Shown here in pieces: positions 17,849-26,289 of a DNA stretch of 55,111 bases. A program made the translations under genes and the position numbers. The stretch is from GCA-001856825 sp038729485. GTDB lineage: Archaea > Thermoplasmatota > Thermoplasmata > Thermoplasmatales > GCA-001856825. Under the pieces are notes generated by a model that saw only the letters and a program-made list of their open reading frames with translations, was not told the DNA's origin and made no database searches. Where the stretch lies: positions 1-55,111 of the forward strand of contig JAVYRX010000008.1 of assembly GCA_038729485.1 (NCBI GenBank). The letters run 5' to 3'. Positions within the stretch are counted from its first letter, which is position 1, and every line of letters starts with the position of its first letter.

Positions 17849-18856
17849 ATGGCAACTGAGATCAACGTCAAATATGGGACAGACCTCCTTAAGAAAGGTT
17901 TTGCTAAGATGACCAAGGGAGGGGTAATAATGGATGTCACCAATGCAACCCAAGCTAAAATAGCGGAGGAGGCCGGAGCAATATCAGTTATGGCACTCGA
18001 GAGAGTACCGGCAGACATAAGGGCTGAAGGCGGCGTCGCCAGAATGGCTGACCCTCTCAAGATTAAGGAGATAGTGGATTCCGTAACCATTCCTGTCATG
18101 GCAAAGGTAAGGATTGGACACCTTGCAGAAGCTAAGGCCCTTGAGACGCTTGGTATTGACATGATAGACGAGAGTGAAGTTCTAACTCCAGCAGATCCGT
18201 TTTTCCACGTGGATAAAAGGAAAATCTCAATACCGTTCGTGTGCGGGGCTAGAAATCTCGGTGAGGCAGTTAGGAGAATTTGGGAGGGGGCAGCGATGAT
18301 AAGAACAAAGGGAGAAGCAGGCACAGGGGATATAATAGAGGCTGTCAGACACGTTAGGCTTGTGAATCAAGGCATTGTTGAGGTTGTAAATGCTGACGAA
18401 GGGGAACTATGGGAAATGACAGTCAGCATATCGAAGAGTTACGAAAATCTCATAAAGGAAGTGAGAGGCTCCCTGTTTGGGAAGGAAAACGTCCTGGACA
18501 GTGATATGATTTTCCCGGACATCACCTACGGCGAAATAAAGAAAGGAATCCTCGGAGTACTGAAAGAGATAAAAAAAGCGAAGAGGCTACCTGTAGTAAA
18601 TTTCGCAGCAGGAGGTATTGCGACGCCTGCTGACGCCGTCCTAATGATGCAACATGGGGTCGACGGTGTATTCGTCGGAAGCGGAATATTCAAGAGCCCG
18701 AATCCGGACAAAATGGCATCGTCCATTGTGCAGGCTACCGCGGCCTGGGATGATCCATCCATCCTCGTAGAGATGAGCAAAGGTCTTTCCGGAATGAAGG
18801 GGAGAGACGTAGAGAAGATGGCCGAAGGTGAAAAAATTCAGGGGAGAGGCTGGTAA
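17849..18856 (+). CDS. pdxS: Pyridoxal 5'-phosphate synthase subunit PdxS
   Basis: This 335-residue (beta/alpha)8 barrel of the SOR/SNZ family makes PLP from ribose-5-phosphate, glyceraldehyde-3-phosphate and ammonia. Diagnostic stretches are MDVTNATQAKIAEEAGA, ALERVPADIRAEGGVARM, MAKVRIGHLAEAKALE and NFAAGGIATPADAVLMM, including the lysines that bind ribose-5-phosphate (KVRIGH) and shuttle the intermediate. The glutaminase partner PdxT is not in the window. The next gene starts 9 bases downstream, so the two form an operon. Confidence 0.96.
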   Translation: MATEINVKYGTDLLKKGFAKMTKGGVIMDVTNATQAKIAEEAGAISVMALERVPADIRAEGGVARMADPLKIKEIVDSVTIPVMAKVRIGHLAEAKALETLGIDMIDESEVLTPADPFFHVDKRKISIPFVCGARNLGEAVRRIWEGAAMIRTKGEAGTGDIIEAVRHVRLVNQGIVEVVNADEGELWEMTVSISKSYENLIKEVRGSLFGKENVLDSDMIFPDITYGEIKKGILGVLKEIKKAKRLPVVNFAAGGIATPADAVLMMQHGVDGVFVGSGIFKSPNPDKMASSIVQATAAWDDPSILVEMSKGLSGMKGRDVEKMAEGEKIQGRGW

Positions 18857-18864
18857 GTCTAAGG

Positions 18865-19689
18865 ATGCAATTCCTGACCGTTGTAGGCCACATAAACGTA
18901 GACATAATACTTGAAATAGGCGGAATCCCGCCGTTCGGAAGCGAGGAGGTTAAAGGAGTCAGGAGGTCACTGGGAGGAACAGGTGCAAATATAGCGAAAT
19001 TTTCGGCCGCGCTCGGTACCCCGGTAGAACTTATATCAAAAATATCAAAGAGTTTCCCAGAGGAGCTCCTGGACGATCTAGAGAACGAAAAGATAAAGCT
19101 AACTCTGGAGAGGGAAGATGACGAAGGCCCCATTTGCTACATTCTTGATTCCAAGGATAAACAGACAGCGTTCGTGTATCAGGGCCCGATGAAAACACCC
19201 GGAAAAATCTATGAGATTGATAGCAGGTACTGCCACTTCGCCACCTCAAACCCAGATTGGATTCTGGCCCTCATGAAGAAATGTCACGGAACGAAGGTCT
19301 TTGACCCTGGACAAGAGGCGAAATACAGGTGGGAAAGGGAGAAACTGATCGAGGCCATTAAGCAGGCAGATCTCCTCATTTTGAACGAAGACGAGTTCAA
19401 GTACGTTTCGACGATTAAATCCCCTGATCCAGAAAGGACTGTGATAACCCTCGGAGGAAGGGGTGCAATGTATGACAATAAGATATTTGAAACTGAATAC
19501 GTAGAGGGCGTATCGACTGTCGGCGCAGGTGACATGTTCAGAGCGGCGTTTTATTCTTCGTTGTATATGGGCGGTAGCATTAGAGATTCCGTGGGCATGG
19601 CGAACAAGATAACGTCTATATACCTAAAGTACGGACTTGAGTCCCTGAGGGGCTTTAAGTGGGAGGATCAGAGATCCCCTAATCTTTGA
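18865..19689 (+). CDS. PfkB family carbohydrate/nucleoside kinase
   Basis: This 274-residue ribokinase-fold sugar kinase has the N-terminal GGxGAN motif SLGGTGANIAKFSAALG (about 34-50) with the sugar-binding region. The C-terminal PfkB signature STVGAGDMFRAAF (about 214-226) contains the catalytic Asp and anion hole. The substrate cannot be told from the sequence; sugars, nucleosides and 2-keto-3-deoxy acids are all possible. It directly follows pdxS, which may only reflect operon packing. Confidence 0.8.
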   Translation: MQFLTVVGHINVDIILEIGGIPPFGSEEVKGVRRSLGGTGANIAKFSAALGTPVELISKISKSFPEELLDDLENEKIKLTLEREDDEGPICYILDSKDKQTAFVYQGPMKTPGKIYEIDSRYCHFATSNPDWILALMKKCHGTKVFDPGQEAKYRWEREKLIEAIKQADLLILNEDEFKYVSTIKSPDPERTVITLGGRGAMYDNKIFETEYVEGVSTVGAGDMFRAAFYSSLYMGGSIRDSVGMANKITSIYLKYGLESLRGFKWEDQRSPNL

Positions 19690-19708
19690 ATAGAAAACTC
19701 CCAAGAAT

Positions 19709-19717
19709 CTTATAATT
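19709..19717 (+). promoter_or_regulatory. TATA-like box of the MFS gene
   Basis: CTTATAATT lies about 23-25 bases before the ATG at 19736, in the 46-base gap after the PfkB kinase. It suggests the carrier has its own leaderless transcript. Confidence 0.4.
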
Positions 19718-19735
19718 GTTCGCAATCAACTGAGA

Positions 19736-20977
19736 ATGAGCGAGAAGAGGGGAGGAGACAGCTGGTTTCTGTCCTACTTCCCTATGAACACTTCCTCGGG
19801 GATCGTCAGCCCCCTGGCACCATTGTTTATAACTGAGTTACTTGGGGGTGGCATTGTCGATTATTCTATATACGCCGTGGTTTCTTCCATCGCAACAATC
19901 TTCGGCCTGTTCATCTGGGGAAACCTTTCTGACAGGATGGGAAAGCGGAGAATATTCGTTCTTATAGGATTTATTTCGCTGGCCATAACCTCGATCCTCT
20001 TTGCCCTGTCATTCAACGTTTTGTATTTCATAGGAGTTTCTTTCGTTTCTGGTTTCATGGGAAGTGCCGTCACGCCTGTTTCCTCGATACTGATAATGGA
20101 GCTTACTGAGAGGAAAGACTGGTCGATGAAGATATCAAAATTTTCACAGTACAACAGCTATGCAAACATTGCGGGAGTTATAGTGGCGGCCCTTTATACA
20201 GGGAGATTTCCTTCGCCTCATCTTCTCAGATACCTATACCTTATCACATTTGCGTTTTACGCTGCTTCGGCTGTTGTCGGCTACATGTTTGTGCCTGAGA
20301 GCAAGGAAAAAATAACCAGGGACGAGGTACCGGTAAGGACGTTCAGAGTCATAGAGAGAGTTAGGTACCTCCCGTCCCAAATCATACATTTCAATCTCCA
20401 TTTCCGCGAGCTACACAGAGACTTGAAACTTCTGCTTGTGGGATTCATGATAATGATGGCCGGTTTTCAGCTGTTTTTCGTCGCCTTCCCTATTCTCCTT
20501 AAATCTTTGGACGTATCCTCAACAGTATATTTCCTGATATACCTAGGAAACTACTTGTTCAGTGCCCTTACGTTCGGATTTTCCGGACAAACATGCGTGA
20601 AATATGGGAATAGGAGGGTAACATTTATGGCCGTTCTAACAAGGATAATAATATTTCCATCTGTCATAGGCATCGTCGCGTTCATTGGGTCAAAAGCAAT
20701 ATTGTTCGTCGCAATGCTTATAATATACTCACTTCTCGGCGCTCTATGGGCTTTTATATCAGTCGGAACTGGAACGCTTGCTTCAAACCTATCGAAACCT
20801 GAGGAAAGGGGCAGAGTTAGCGGAACATATAACGCTGTACAGAGTTTTGGGGCCGTTATCGGATCTGCAGTGACAGGCATAATAGTCAGTCGTTTTGGAT
20901 ATTATATTGACTTTGCCATGGCATCCGTTGTTGCCGCCCTGGGGCTGTACATCTTCCTAAAGGAGAAGGAGAAGTAG
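19736..20977 (+). CDS. Major facilitator superfamily transporter
   Basis: This 413-residue carrier has twelve predicted helices. The MFS motif A is seen as GNLSDRMGKRRIFV (about 62-75) between helices 2 and 3. The central loop (about 190-225) is long and basic. The layout resembles the drug/H+ antiporter and sugar-efflux group, but the substrate is unknown. It converges on the ComB-like gene with no spacer. Confidence 0.8.
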   Translation: MSEKRGGDSWFLSYFPMNTSSGIVSPLAPLFITELLGGGIVDYSIYAVVSSIATIFGLFIWGNLSDRMGKRRIFVLIGFISLAITSILFALSFNVLYFIGVSFVSGFMGSAVTPVSSILIMELTERKDWSMKISKFSQYNSYANIAGVIVAALYTGRFPSPHLLRYLYLITFAFYAASAVVGYMFVPESKEKITRDEVPVRTFRVIERVRYLPSQIIHFNLHFRELHRDLKLLLVGFMIMMAGFQLFFVAFPILLKSLDVSSTVYFLIYLGNYLFSALTFGFSGQTCVKYGNRRVTFMAVLTRIIIFPSVIGIVAFIGSKAILFVAMLIIYSLLGALWAFISVGTGTLASNLSKPEERGRVSGTYNAVQSFGAVIGSAVTGIIVSRFGYYIDFAMASVVAALGLYIFLKEKEK

Positions 20978-21610
20978 CTAGTCTAGCTTCACAATTTTTC
21001 CGTTTCTGAACACGGGTATGATTTCAGTAACATCAGTCTGAAGGCAGAAATTGATATCGCTCTCCAACCCGTAAGATTTAAGCCTCTGACTCCCGTTTCC
21101 GTTCCTGGCTTTTTGGATATTTACATCAATATTGGCACCAGGTTCCAGTATCCTCTTGGACAGGGCATAAGCGAATTCGTTGTCTTCAACGGCCGTGCCA
21201 TTTTTTAAATTTGCAGGAAAAATATGTACCTCTTTGTTTCTGAGGTATCTGGAGAGGGACGTAATATTCAAAAAGGAACCTATTAGCGCCCCATCACCGA
21301 CCCTGAAAATCAGATCTGTTCCATTGGTCGTCTTTAGGGCTGCTTTTTTTCCAGAAAGGTCAAGTTTGAATGTTTCCGAGGGGGAATTACCGTAATCGAA
21401 ACCTTCTATAGGCTTCGTGTCGATTTCGCCAAACAGTAGGAATCCATTCTCCCTCAGCTTAAATGCCTCACTTACGTCCTTCACCGGTACAACTTCTTGA
21501 ACGCCCTTCATAAACATGGTTACTATGTTCGAGGTTGCGCGGAATATATCTGCCACGACAGGAATACCAAACACGTTTTTTATATATCTTCCATCAGTTA
21601 TTCTTATCAT
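20978..21610 (-). CDS. comB: ComB-like 2-phosphosulfolactate phosphatase family protein
   Basis: This 210-residue protein matches the ComB fold. It has VVADIFRATSNIVTMF (family: VVIDVLRATTT), LFGEIDTKPIEGFDYGNSP, ALKTTNGTD and GSFLNITSLS. ComB hydrolyses 2-phosphosulfolactate to sulfolactate, the second step of coenzyme M synthesis in methanogens; homologues occur in many non-methanogens, where the role is unclear. It is the last gene of an operon, with its ATG overlapping the JAMM gene stop by 4 bases. It may act on a different phosphate ester here. Confidence 0.82.
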   Translation of the reverse strand: MIRITDGRYIKNVFGIPVVADIFRATSNIVTMFMKGVQEVVPVKDVSEAFKLRENGFLLFGEIDTKPIEGFDYGNSPSETFKLDLSGKKAALKTTNGTDLIFRVGDGALIGSFLNITSLSRYLRNKEVHIFPANLKNGTAVEDNEFAYALSKRILEPGANIDVNIQKARNGNGSQRLKSYGLESDINFCLQTDVTEIIPVFRNGKIVKLD

Positions 21611-21969
21611 TCTATCATTTCCACCTTTATTTCAACGCCTTCGTTGTTGAATGCTCTCCAGGAATAGTCGTTAAAGGGATACCCGACGATTATGTGAATG
21701 TTGCCGAATTTGGAGTAGAGAATCCTGTCCTCATCGCTTGGATATATCACGCCTGATGGATGCGAGTGAACAGTGCCTACATAACTTAAATCAATAGGCC
21801 TCATCCAGAGCTGCATTATGGCACTTCTATCCCCGGAGATAGTTCCCGGAAGCAGCGCTATTTCGTATATTATGTCCTTCTTTGCCTTCAGAAGTGCGGC
21901 AAATTCATTTGGAAGAGAGTCCTTGGAGCTCTCCATAACAAGCTGTATCACCCCCCTCCTAATCTTCAT
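21607..21969 (-). CDS. JAMM/MPN+ metalloprotease domain protein
   Basis: A 120-residue stand-alone JAB1/MPN domain. The zinc motif is complete: HSHPSGVIYPSDED (H-x-H-x7-S-x2-D, about 83-96), with an upstream glutamate at about residue 36 (IYEIALL) in the expected position. Archaeal JAMM proteins remove ubiquitin-like SAMP modifiers from proteins or process sulfur-carrier tails; that is the likely role. It is translationally coupled on both sides, to NAD kinase before (ATGA overlap) and ComB after. Confidence 0.85.
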   Translation of the reverse strand: MKIRRGVIQLVMESSKDSLPNEFAALLKAKKDIIYEIALLPGTISGDRSAIMQLWMRPIDLSYVGTVHSHPSGVIYPSDEDRILYSKFGNIHIIVGYPFNDYSWRAFNNEGVEIKVEMIE

Positions 21970-22772
21970 ACTACTTTCTCCCTTATGGCTCTGTAAAAAT
22001 CTACATTGAACCTTATAAACTTTGCAGGAAATTCACTCTCCGTGAAGGATATTTCGTCATGAAAACCAACCTCTACTCCCTCCTGGCCGTCAAGTGTCAG
22101 CATTATGCTTTTTCCCTTGTCTAGCGTGACCACCCTGATCGTTGAATCAGACGGGACGACCATGCTCCTAGCGCTTAAACTGAAAGGCGCCATGTATGAA
22201 ATTATAAACGCCTTCACGTTCGGATCGAGTATCGGTCCTCCTACGCTCAGAGAGTAGGAAGTAGAGCCTGTGGGCGTAGCTATTATTATGCCGTCTGCCC
22301 TGATATTCTGTATGAAATCGTTGTCTATGTACACCCCAAACCACCTTATTTTCGAAAGGAACATTGTTTTAAGTACTGCTTCGTTTAGCGAGTCAGGCAG
22401 GCGTTTGGAGTTCACCGTAGTTTTTATCCTTGCCCTTTCCTCAATCTTGAAATCGCCGGCAAGAAGGCGTGCCATGTAAGAAAGTACATTGGCGGGGTCT
22501 ACCTCAGACAAGAAGGCAAGACTTCCTACATTGACAGGAAGGACAGGCAACCTAGTCTTCTGTATGGTCCAAAGCGCCGTTCCATCGCCACCTACGGTCA
22601 TTATAAGGTCCGCCTTCAACCTGGATATGGGCTCTCCTTCGACTTTCATTTCCCTAGCCGTTCCCTCCTCTATCACGTATTCTAGTCCGTTTGAGTCGAG
22701 GAACTGCGAAACAATCCTAATTACTTCTATGCATCTAGCACACTCAGGCTTCGAGACAAAACCTATTTTCAA
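21966..22772 (-). CDS. nadK: NAD kinase
   Basis: This ATP- or polyphosphate-dependent NAD+ kinase of about 268 residues makes NADP+. Key motifs are TVGGDGTALW (GGDG phosphate loop), LNEAVL (the NE/D motif) and the Gly-rich TPTGSTSYSLSVGGPIL. I chose TTG at 22772 (MKIGFVSKPE) because the beta-1 strand of the family begins there and a G-rich stretch precedes it. The frame remains open to an ATG at 22820, which would add 16 residues without family similarity. First gene of the NAD kinase-JAMM-ComB operon. Confidence 0.9.
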   Translation of the reverse strand: MKIGFVSKPECARCIEVIRIVSQFLDSNGLEYVIEEGTAREMKVEGEPISRLKADLIMTVGGDGTALWTIQKTRLPVLPVNVGSLAFLSEVDPANVLSYMARLLAGDFKIEERARIKTTVNSKRLPDSLNEAVLKTMFLSKIRWFGVYIDNDFIQNIRADGIIIATPTGSTSYSLSVGGPILDPNVKAFIISYMAPFSLSARSMVVPSDSTIRVVTLDKGKSIMLTLDGQEGVEVGFHDEISFTESEFPAKFIRFNVDFYRAIREKVV

Positions 22773-22975
22773 TTTATTCGCCCCCCTGTACTGCGGAGAA
22801 CTAGGGAAGGGTTTACACACATTGTCTGTGAGGAATCAATACCACGTATTTAAGAATAGAGAATTATACGTAAGATTAATTTTATTGAGGATAAATATAA
22901 ATGCTTAATCACTTAAGCCTAGGCATTTCTTACCCAATAATCTAACGGTATACATATTAATGCACCAAAAAGTAA

Positions 22976-22984
22976 AAATTTAAA
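22976..22984 (+). promoter_or_regulatory. TATA-like box of the GT-C-like gene
   Basis: AAATTTAAA-type sequence about 24 bases before the ATG at 23004. The remainder of the 22821-23003 spacer is AT-rich and must also hold the divergent NAD kinase promoter. Confidence 0.4.
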
Positions 22985-23003
22985 TGTTCATTAAATAGGC
23001 CAC

Positions 23004-25157
23004 ATGAATCCGGGGAGAAAGTATATCGCTCTCATCGTAGGGATAATAGTTTCAGGCATTGCGATAAGGCTTCTCCCGAACATTTTAAATTACGCGTGGG
23101 GAAATGATTATGGCATCTACTACTACCTAAGCGAGGCGTTCCTGAGCAGCAGATCACTGGCCTATCCTCCAAATTCTCCCTGGGGGACGGACGGGTACCA
23201 GTACTTTCCTATGACATATTTAATTGTTGATGGGGTCCATTATCTTCTCCACATCCCGGTCGCAGAATCCCTGGATTATTCAATACCCCTTCTTGGCGGA
23301 CTAACCCCGTTTCTGCTGTACCTTATAGCAAGGGAAGCCGGGCTTGACAGGATCACTTCGGCTCTTGCGGGATTCCTTCTAGTCGTTAGCCCGATACAGC
23401 TCTATCAAACCTCGCAACCCAACTATCTTACAACAGGCCATTTCTTTCTGCTTCTCAGCGTCCTCTTTTTTCTGGCATATCACAATGGGAAGCGCTACTT
23501 TCTTATTCCTCTTGCAGTCTCAATCGTCCTATTGGTCCTTTCTCACCAGCTTTCCACCTATTTCTTTTTGATATCAATAATAGGAATGGTTTTTGCTGTC
23601 AATATTCTGAGCAACAGGTGGAAGAAGTTTCTGTTTACCGACATCCTTATCATTGAGGGAACTGGAACTCTCATGATTGGCTATCTGCTCCTTAGGGTTC
23701 CGGGCATGGTGCACTTCTTCTCGAAGGCGGTGCACGGTCTTGGTTATGTTGGCGTAATATTCCTTTTTTACGCGCTGGTTCTTGTTATGTATTTACTTCT
23801 ACATAATATAAACAGCGATAAAATAAGGGAGCGCACAGTAAACGCTATCAACAGATTAAAGCTAAACATTTACCCCAAGAGGGATTTCTTCCTTGTTCTA
23901 GTTGGAACCCTCGCGATGGTAGCTGTTCTTGTCGTAATGATTGCGCTCTCATTTCTTCCAAGCTTCGTTACCTACACCGCAGTCTTGATATCCATACCTT
24001 TTCTAATATTTATGACTGTTTCAATCATAGGAATCAAGTATTTTCTCGTGGACAGCAACAAAGAAGAGTTCGTAGGCTGGAGCATGGCAATAGTTGCATC
24101 CCTGTTATACAGCTACATATCAAAGAACACCGTCCTTCTTCCTGCGAGACACATCGAATATCTTTCAGAGCCATTTTCCATAATTGCAGGATATGTGCTA
24201 TTTAGATGGTACGTCCATTTCAGAGAGATAAAAGGAGAAAAGAGGGACGTCGTGGTAAGTCACACTGTACCTGGAGGCGGCTACTCCGCAGTTCCGATCA
24301 ATACGATTGCCGGAGTCACTATAGTCATGGTCCCGAGAACGTCACAGCACATGGAAGTGAGGCATTACGTACAGTCAGCTAAACGCCCCATTGAAAACAT
24401 AGTTGTCCTTGTTTCTGTTTCCCTTGTGCTTCTCATGGGAGTAGCATCCTATCCGATGGTGAATGATTTCGTCCCTTCCCATACCGAGGCGATTACCTTG
24501 GAGGATAACGCGACTATTCAATACCTTGTTCAAAACGGGAACAGGAGCCTTTCCGTTGCTACTGATCACCAGATAGGGATTCTTCTGTACTCCTACGGTT
24601 TTGTGTCCCCGTTCAACAACATTTCTGTTCTATGGAATTCCAGCAAGTGGCAAGAAGCAATATCTGAATTGACGGGAGACAACGGTTCGTATCCCCCAAT
24701 AGGATACGTACTTCTAGATTCGTATATGCTAAGGTACGGAGTTTGGGGATACAACAGCTCGCTTAATCCAAACCAACCGGCTATAGTGATCAATGCCACT
24801 TCCTTCTCGAAGTTCTTTAAAGAGCCGTTTGTACTGAGCTATGTCAACAGTTCCCTGACCAGCAATAGTACAACTTATCTTTTCTCAGTAAACTGGACTT
24901 ACCTAGATGAGAAGGGTTACAACATTTCCAAGTATTACAGCCTGTATGAAAAAAATGAAGGGGAGAAAATTATCCAACCTTCTCCCATTTCTCAAGCTTC
25001 TGCACAGCAGATAACGTACTCCCCCTCTTTATCTCCTCTCTCACCCTATTCTCCCTCTCCCCAACATCAATCGCTCTGTTCGTTATTTCCTGGGCCTCTT
25101 CTTCAGGTATTATCACAACGCCAGAATAATCAGCTATTACGTAGTCCCCAGTCCTGA
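23004..25157 (+). CDS. Large GT-C-like membrane protein with anomalous 3' end
   Basis: As read, it has 717 residues. There are about eleven helices up to residue 470, then an outer Asn-rich domain (about 480-650). The first loop after helix 1 carries an acidic pair (GNDYGIYYYLSEAF, about 33-46), in the place of the GT-C glycosyltransferase Asp. A polyprenyl-phosphate-sugar-dependent mannosyl or oligosaccharyl transferase is therefore possible, but not shown. The last 67 residues are odd. They are low-complexity (Ser/Pro/Gln) and are simply the antisense of the convergent HPS-RraA gene. They follow an A7 tract at 24949-24955, and TGA at 24956-24958 lies in the -1 frame. A natural end at 24958 (651 residues) is likely. 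Confidence 0.65.
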   Translation: MNPGRKYIALIVGIIVSGIAIRLLPNILNYAWGNDYGIYYYLSEAFLSSRSLAYPPNSPWGTDGYQYFPMTYLIVDGVHYLLHIPVAESLDYSIPLLGGLTPFLLYLIAREAGLDRITSALAGFLLVVSPIQLYQTSQPNYLTTGHFFLLLSVLFFLAYHNGKRYFLIPLAVSIVLLVLSHQLSTYFFLISIIGMVFAVNILSNRWKKFLFTDILIIEGTGTLMIGYLLLRVPGMVHFFSKAVHGLGYVGVIFLFYALVLVMYLLLHNINSDKIRERTVNAINRLKLNIYPKRDFFLVLVGTLAMVAVLVVMIALSFLPSFVTYTAVLISIPFLIFMTVSIIGIKYFLVDSNKEEFVGWSMAIVASLLYSYISKNTVLLPARHIEYLSEPFSIIAGYVLFRWYVHFREIKGEKRDVVVSHTVPGGGYSAVPINTIAGVTIVMVPRTSQHMEVRHYVQSAKRPIENIVVLVSVSLVLLMGVASYPMVNDFVPSHTEAITLEDNATIQYLVQNGNRSLSVATDHQIGILLYSYGFVSPFNNISVLWNSSKWQEAISELTGDNGSYPPIGYVLLDSYMLRYGVWGYNSSLNPNQPAIVINATSFSKFFKEPFVLSYVNSSLTSNSTTYLFSVNWTYLDEKGYNISKYYSLYEKNEGEKIIQPSPISQASAQQITYSPSLSPLSPYSPSPQHQSLCSLFPGPLLQVLSQRQNNQLLRSPQS

Positions 25158-26262
25158 TCTTTATTCCGTTTATTTCTATCTCGCCGCCAATCTCCCCGTA
25201 ACCCTTTGGGTCGCCTGCATTTGGGGAAACAAATCTGGTGAATGCAGGGAATGGTATTTTAATTATTTCATCCATGTCTCTTATCGCACCCCAGATGACC
25301 ACTCCCTTTATTTTCCTGCCAACTGCGCTCCAGGAAGCTAGCTCCCCCCATACAGCGTCTTCCCCTCCATCAGCATCTATCACTATAACGTCCCCCTCCT
25401 TTGCCCTGTCTATAGCTTCCACTGGCTTAGCCCAGTCGCCGTTTATCGTTTTTACAGTGAGTGCACGACCTACTATTTTGGTACCGGGATTAATTCTAGG
25501 AATTATACCATGCAATGCTCCGCCCCTGTGCATAGCGTCAGAGACGTTTGAAGAAGAGACCTTGTACAACGCTTCGATAATTTCGTCCTTAGAGTACTTC
25601 CTGTACATGTCTGAATGTTCCGCAGCACCTGTCTTTATGACCCTCTTTATTGCTTTCGTCTCCTCGGTAACATTTGGTGCTTTTATTATTGCACCTCCCA
25701 CGATTATAATTGAAGCGCCCCTCTTTACTACCTCGGGTATCGTTTCCTTGTTTAGCCCGCCCGCAACAGCAACCGGCAATTTTGTAGAAGCAACCACCCT
25801 TTCCAAGATCGAAAGAGGATTCTTCCCGATCATCTGCATGTCTATGCCAACGTGCTCACAGAAATACTTCACACCAAGCTTCTCAAGCTCCTTAACTCTC
25901 TCTTCCACGTTTTCGACTTGAAGAAGGTCTATCATTATCTCTGCTCCGTATTTCTTGCCTGCCTTCACTGCTTCAGTTATCGTAGGATTATCAGAGATTC
26001 CTAGTATTGTGACGACCTGAGCGCCGCTCTTTGCTGCAAGTTCTGTCTCGAACCCTCCGACGTCGGCAGTCTTCATATCAGCAACTATTACCTTGTCTGG
26101 AAACAACCTCTTTAGCTCCCTTATGGCTTGCATCCCTTCGCTTTTGATGAGTGGTGTTCCAACCTCTATCCAGTCAGCCCCACCTTCTACGGCTTCCTTA
26201 GCTACCTGTACTGCCCTGTGCAGGTTCTCAAAATCCAAGGCGACTTGTAATACCGGTTCCAT
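24970..26262 (-). CDS. Bifunctional 3-hexulose-6-phosphate synthase / RraA-like fusion
   Basis: 430 residues in two domains. Residues 1-212 are an orotidine-decarboxylase-fold HPS, with VALDFENL, ADMKTADVGGFE (catalytic D-x-K-x-x-D) and CEHVGID. In archaea without the oxidative pentose pathway it runs in reverse and supplies ribulose-5-phosphate from hexulose-6-phosphate. Residues 225-420 are an RraA/HMG-aldolase-like domain with VSDAMHRGGAL and GGEDAVWGELASWSAVGRKIKG-type segments and the metal-site R..D (IRDMDE). This fusion is known in many archaea; the role of the second domain is uncertain. No phosphohexuloisomerase gene is adjacent. Confidence 0.92.
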   Translation of the reverse strand: MEPVLQVALDFENLHRAVQVAKEAVEGGADWIEVGTPLIKSEGMQAIRELKRLFPDKVIVADMKTADVGGFETELAAKSGAQVVTILGISDNPTITEAVKAGKKYGAEIMIDLLQVENVEERVKELEKLGVKYFCEHVGIDMQMIGKNPLSILERVVASTKLPVAVAGGLNKETIPEVVKRGASIIIVGGAIIKAPNVTEETKAIKRVIKTGAAEHSDMYRKYSKDEIIEALYKVSSSNVSDAMHRGGALHGIIPRINPGTKIVGRALTVKTINGDWAKPVEAIDRAKEGDVIVIDADGGEDAVWGELASWSAVGRKIKGVVIWGAIRDMDEIIKIPFPAFTRFVSPNAGDPKGYGEIGGEIEINGIKIRTGDYVIADYSGVVIIPEEEAQEITNRAIDVGERENRVREEIKRGSTLSAVQKLEKWEKVG

Positions 26263-26289
26263 GATAATACGTTAGGAAAAATTACTACT

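Noticed and set aside
22899..22928. Inverted repeat AAATGC/GCATTT with an 18-base loop in the 22821-23003 spacer
   Set aside because: Only six pairs in an AT-rich spacer; expected by chance. No known operator or riboswitch matches.
25238..25921. A 227-codon open frame on the plus strand inside the HPS-RraA gene
   Set aside because: It is the antisense of a well-conserved enzyme, Ser/Pro/Thr-rich, with no promoter or ribosome site. High GC third-position bias of the real gene keeps the frame open.
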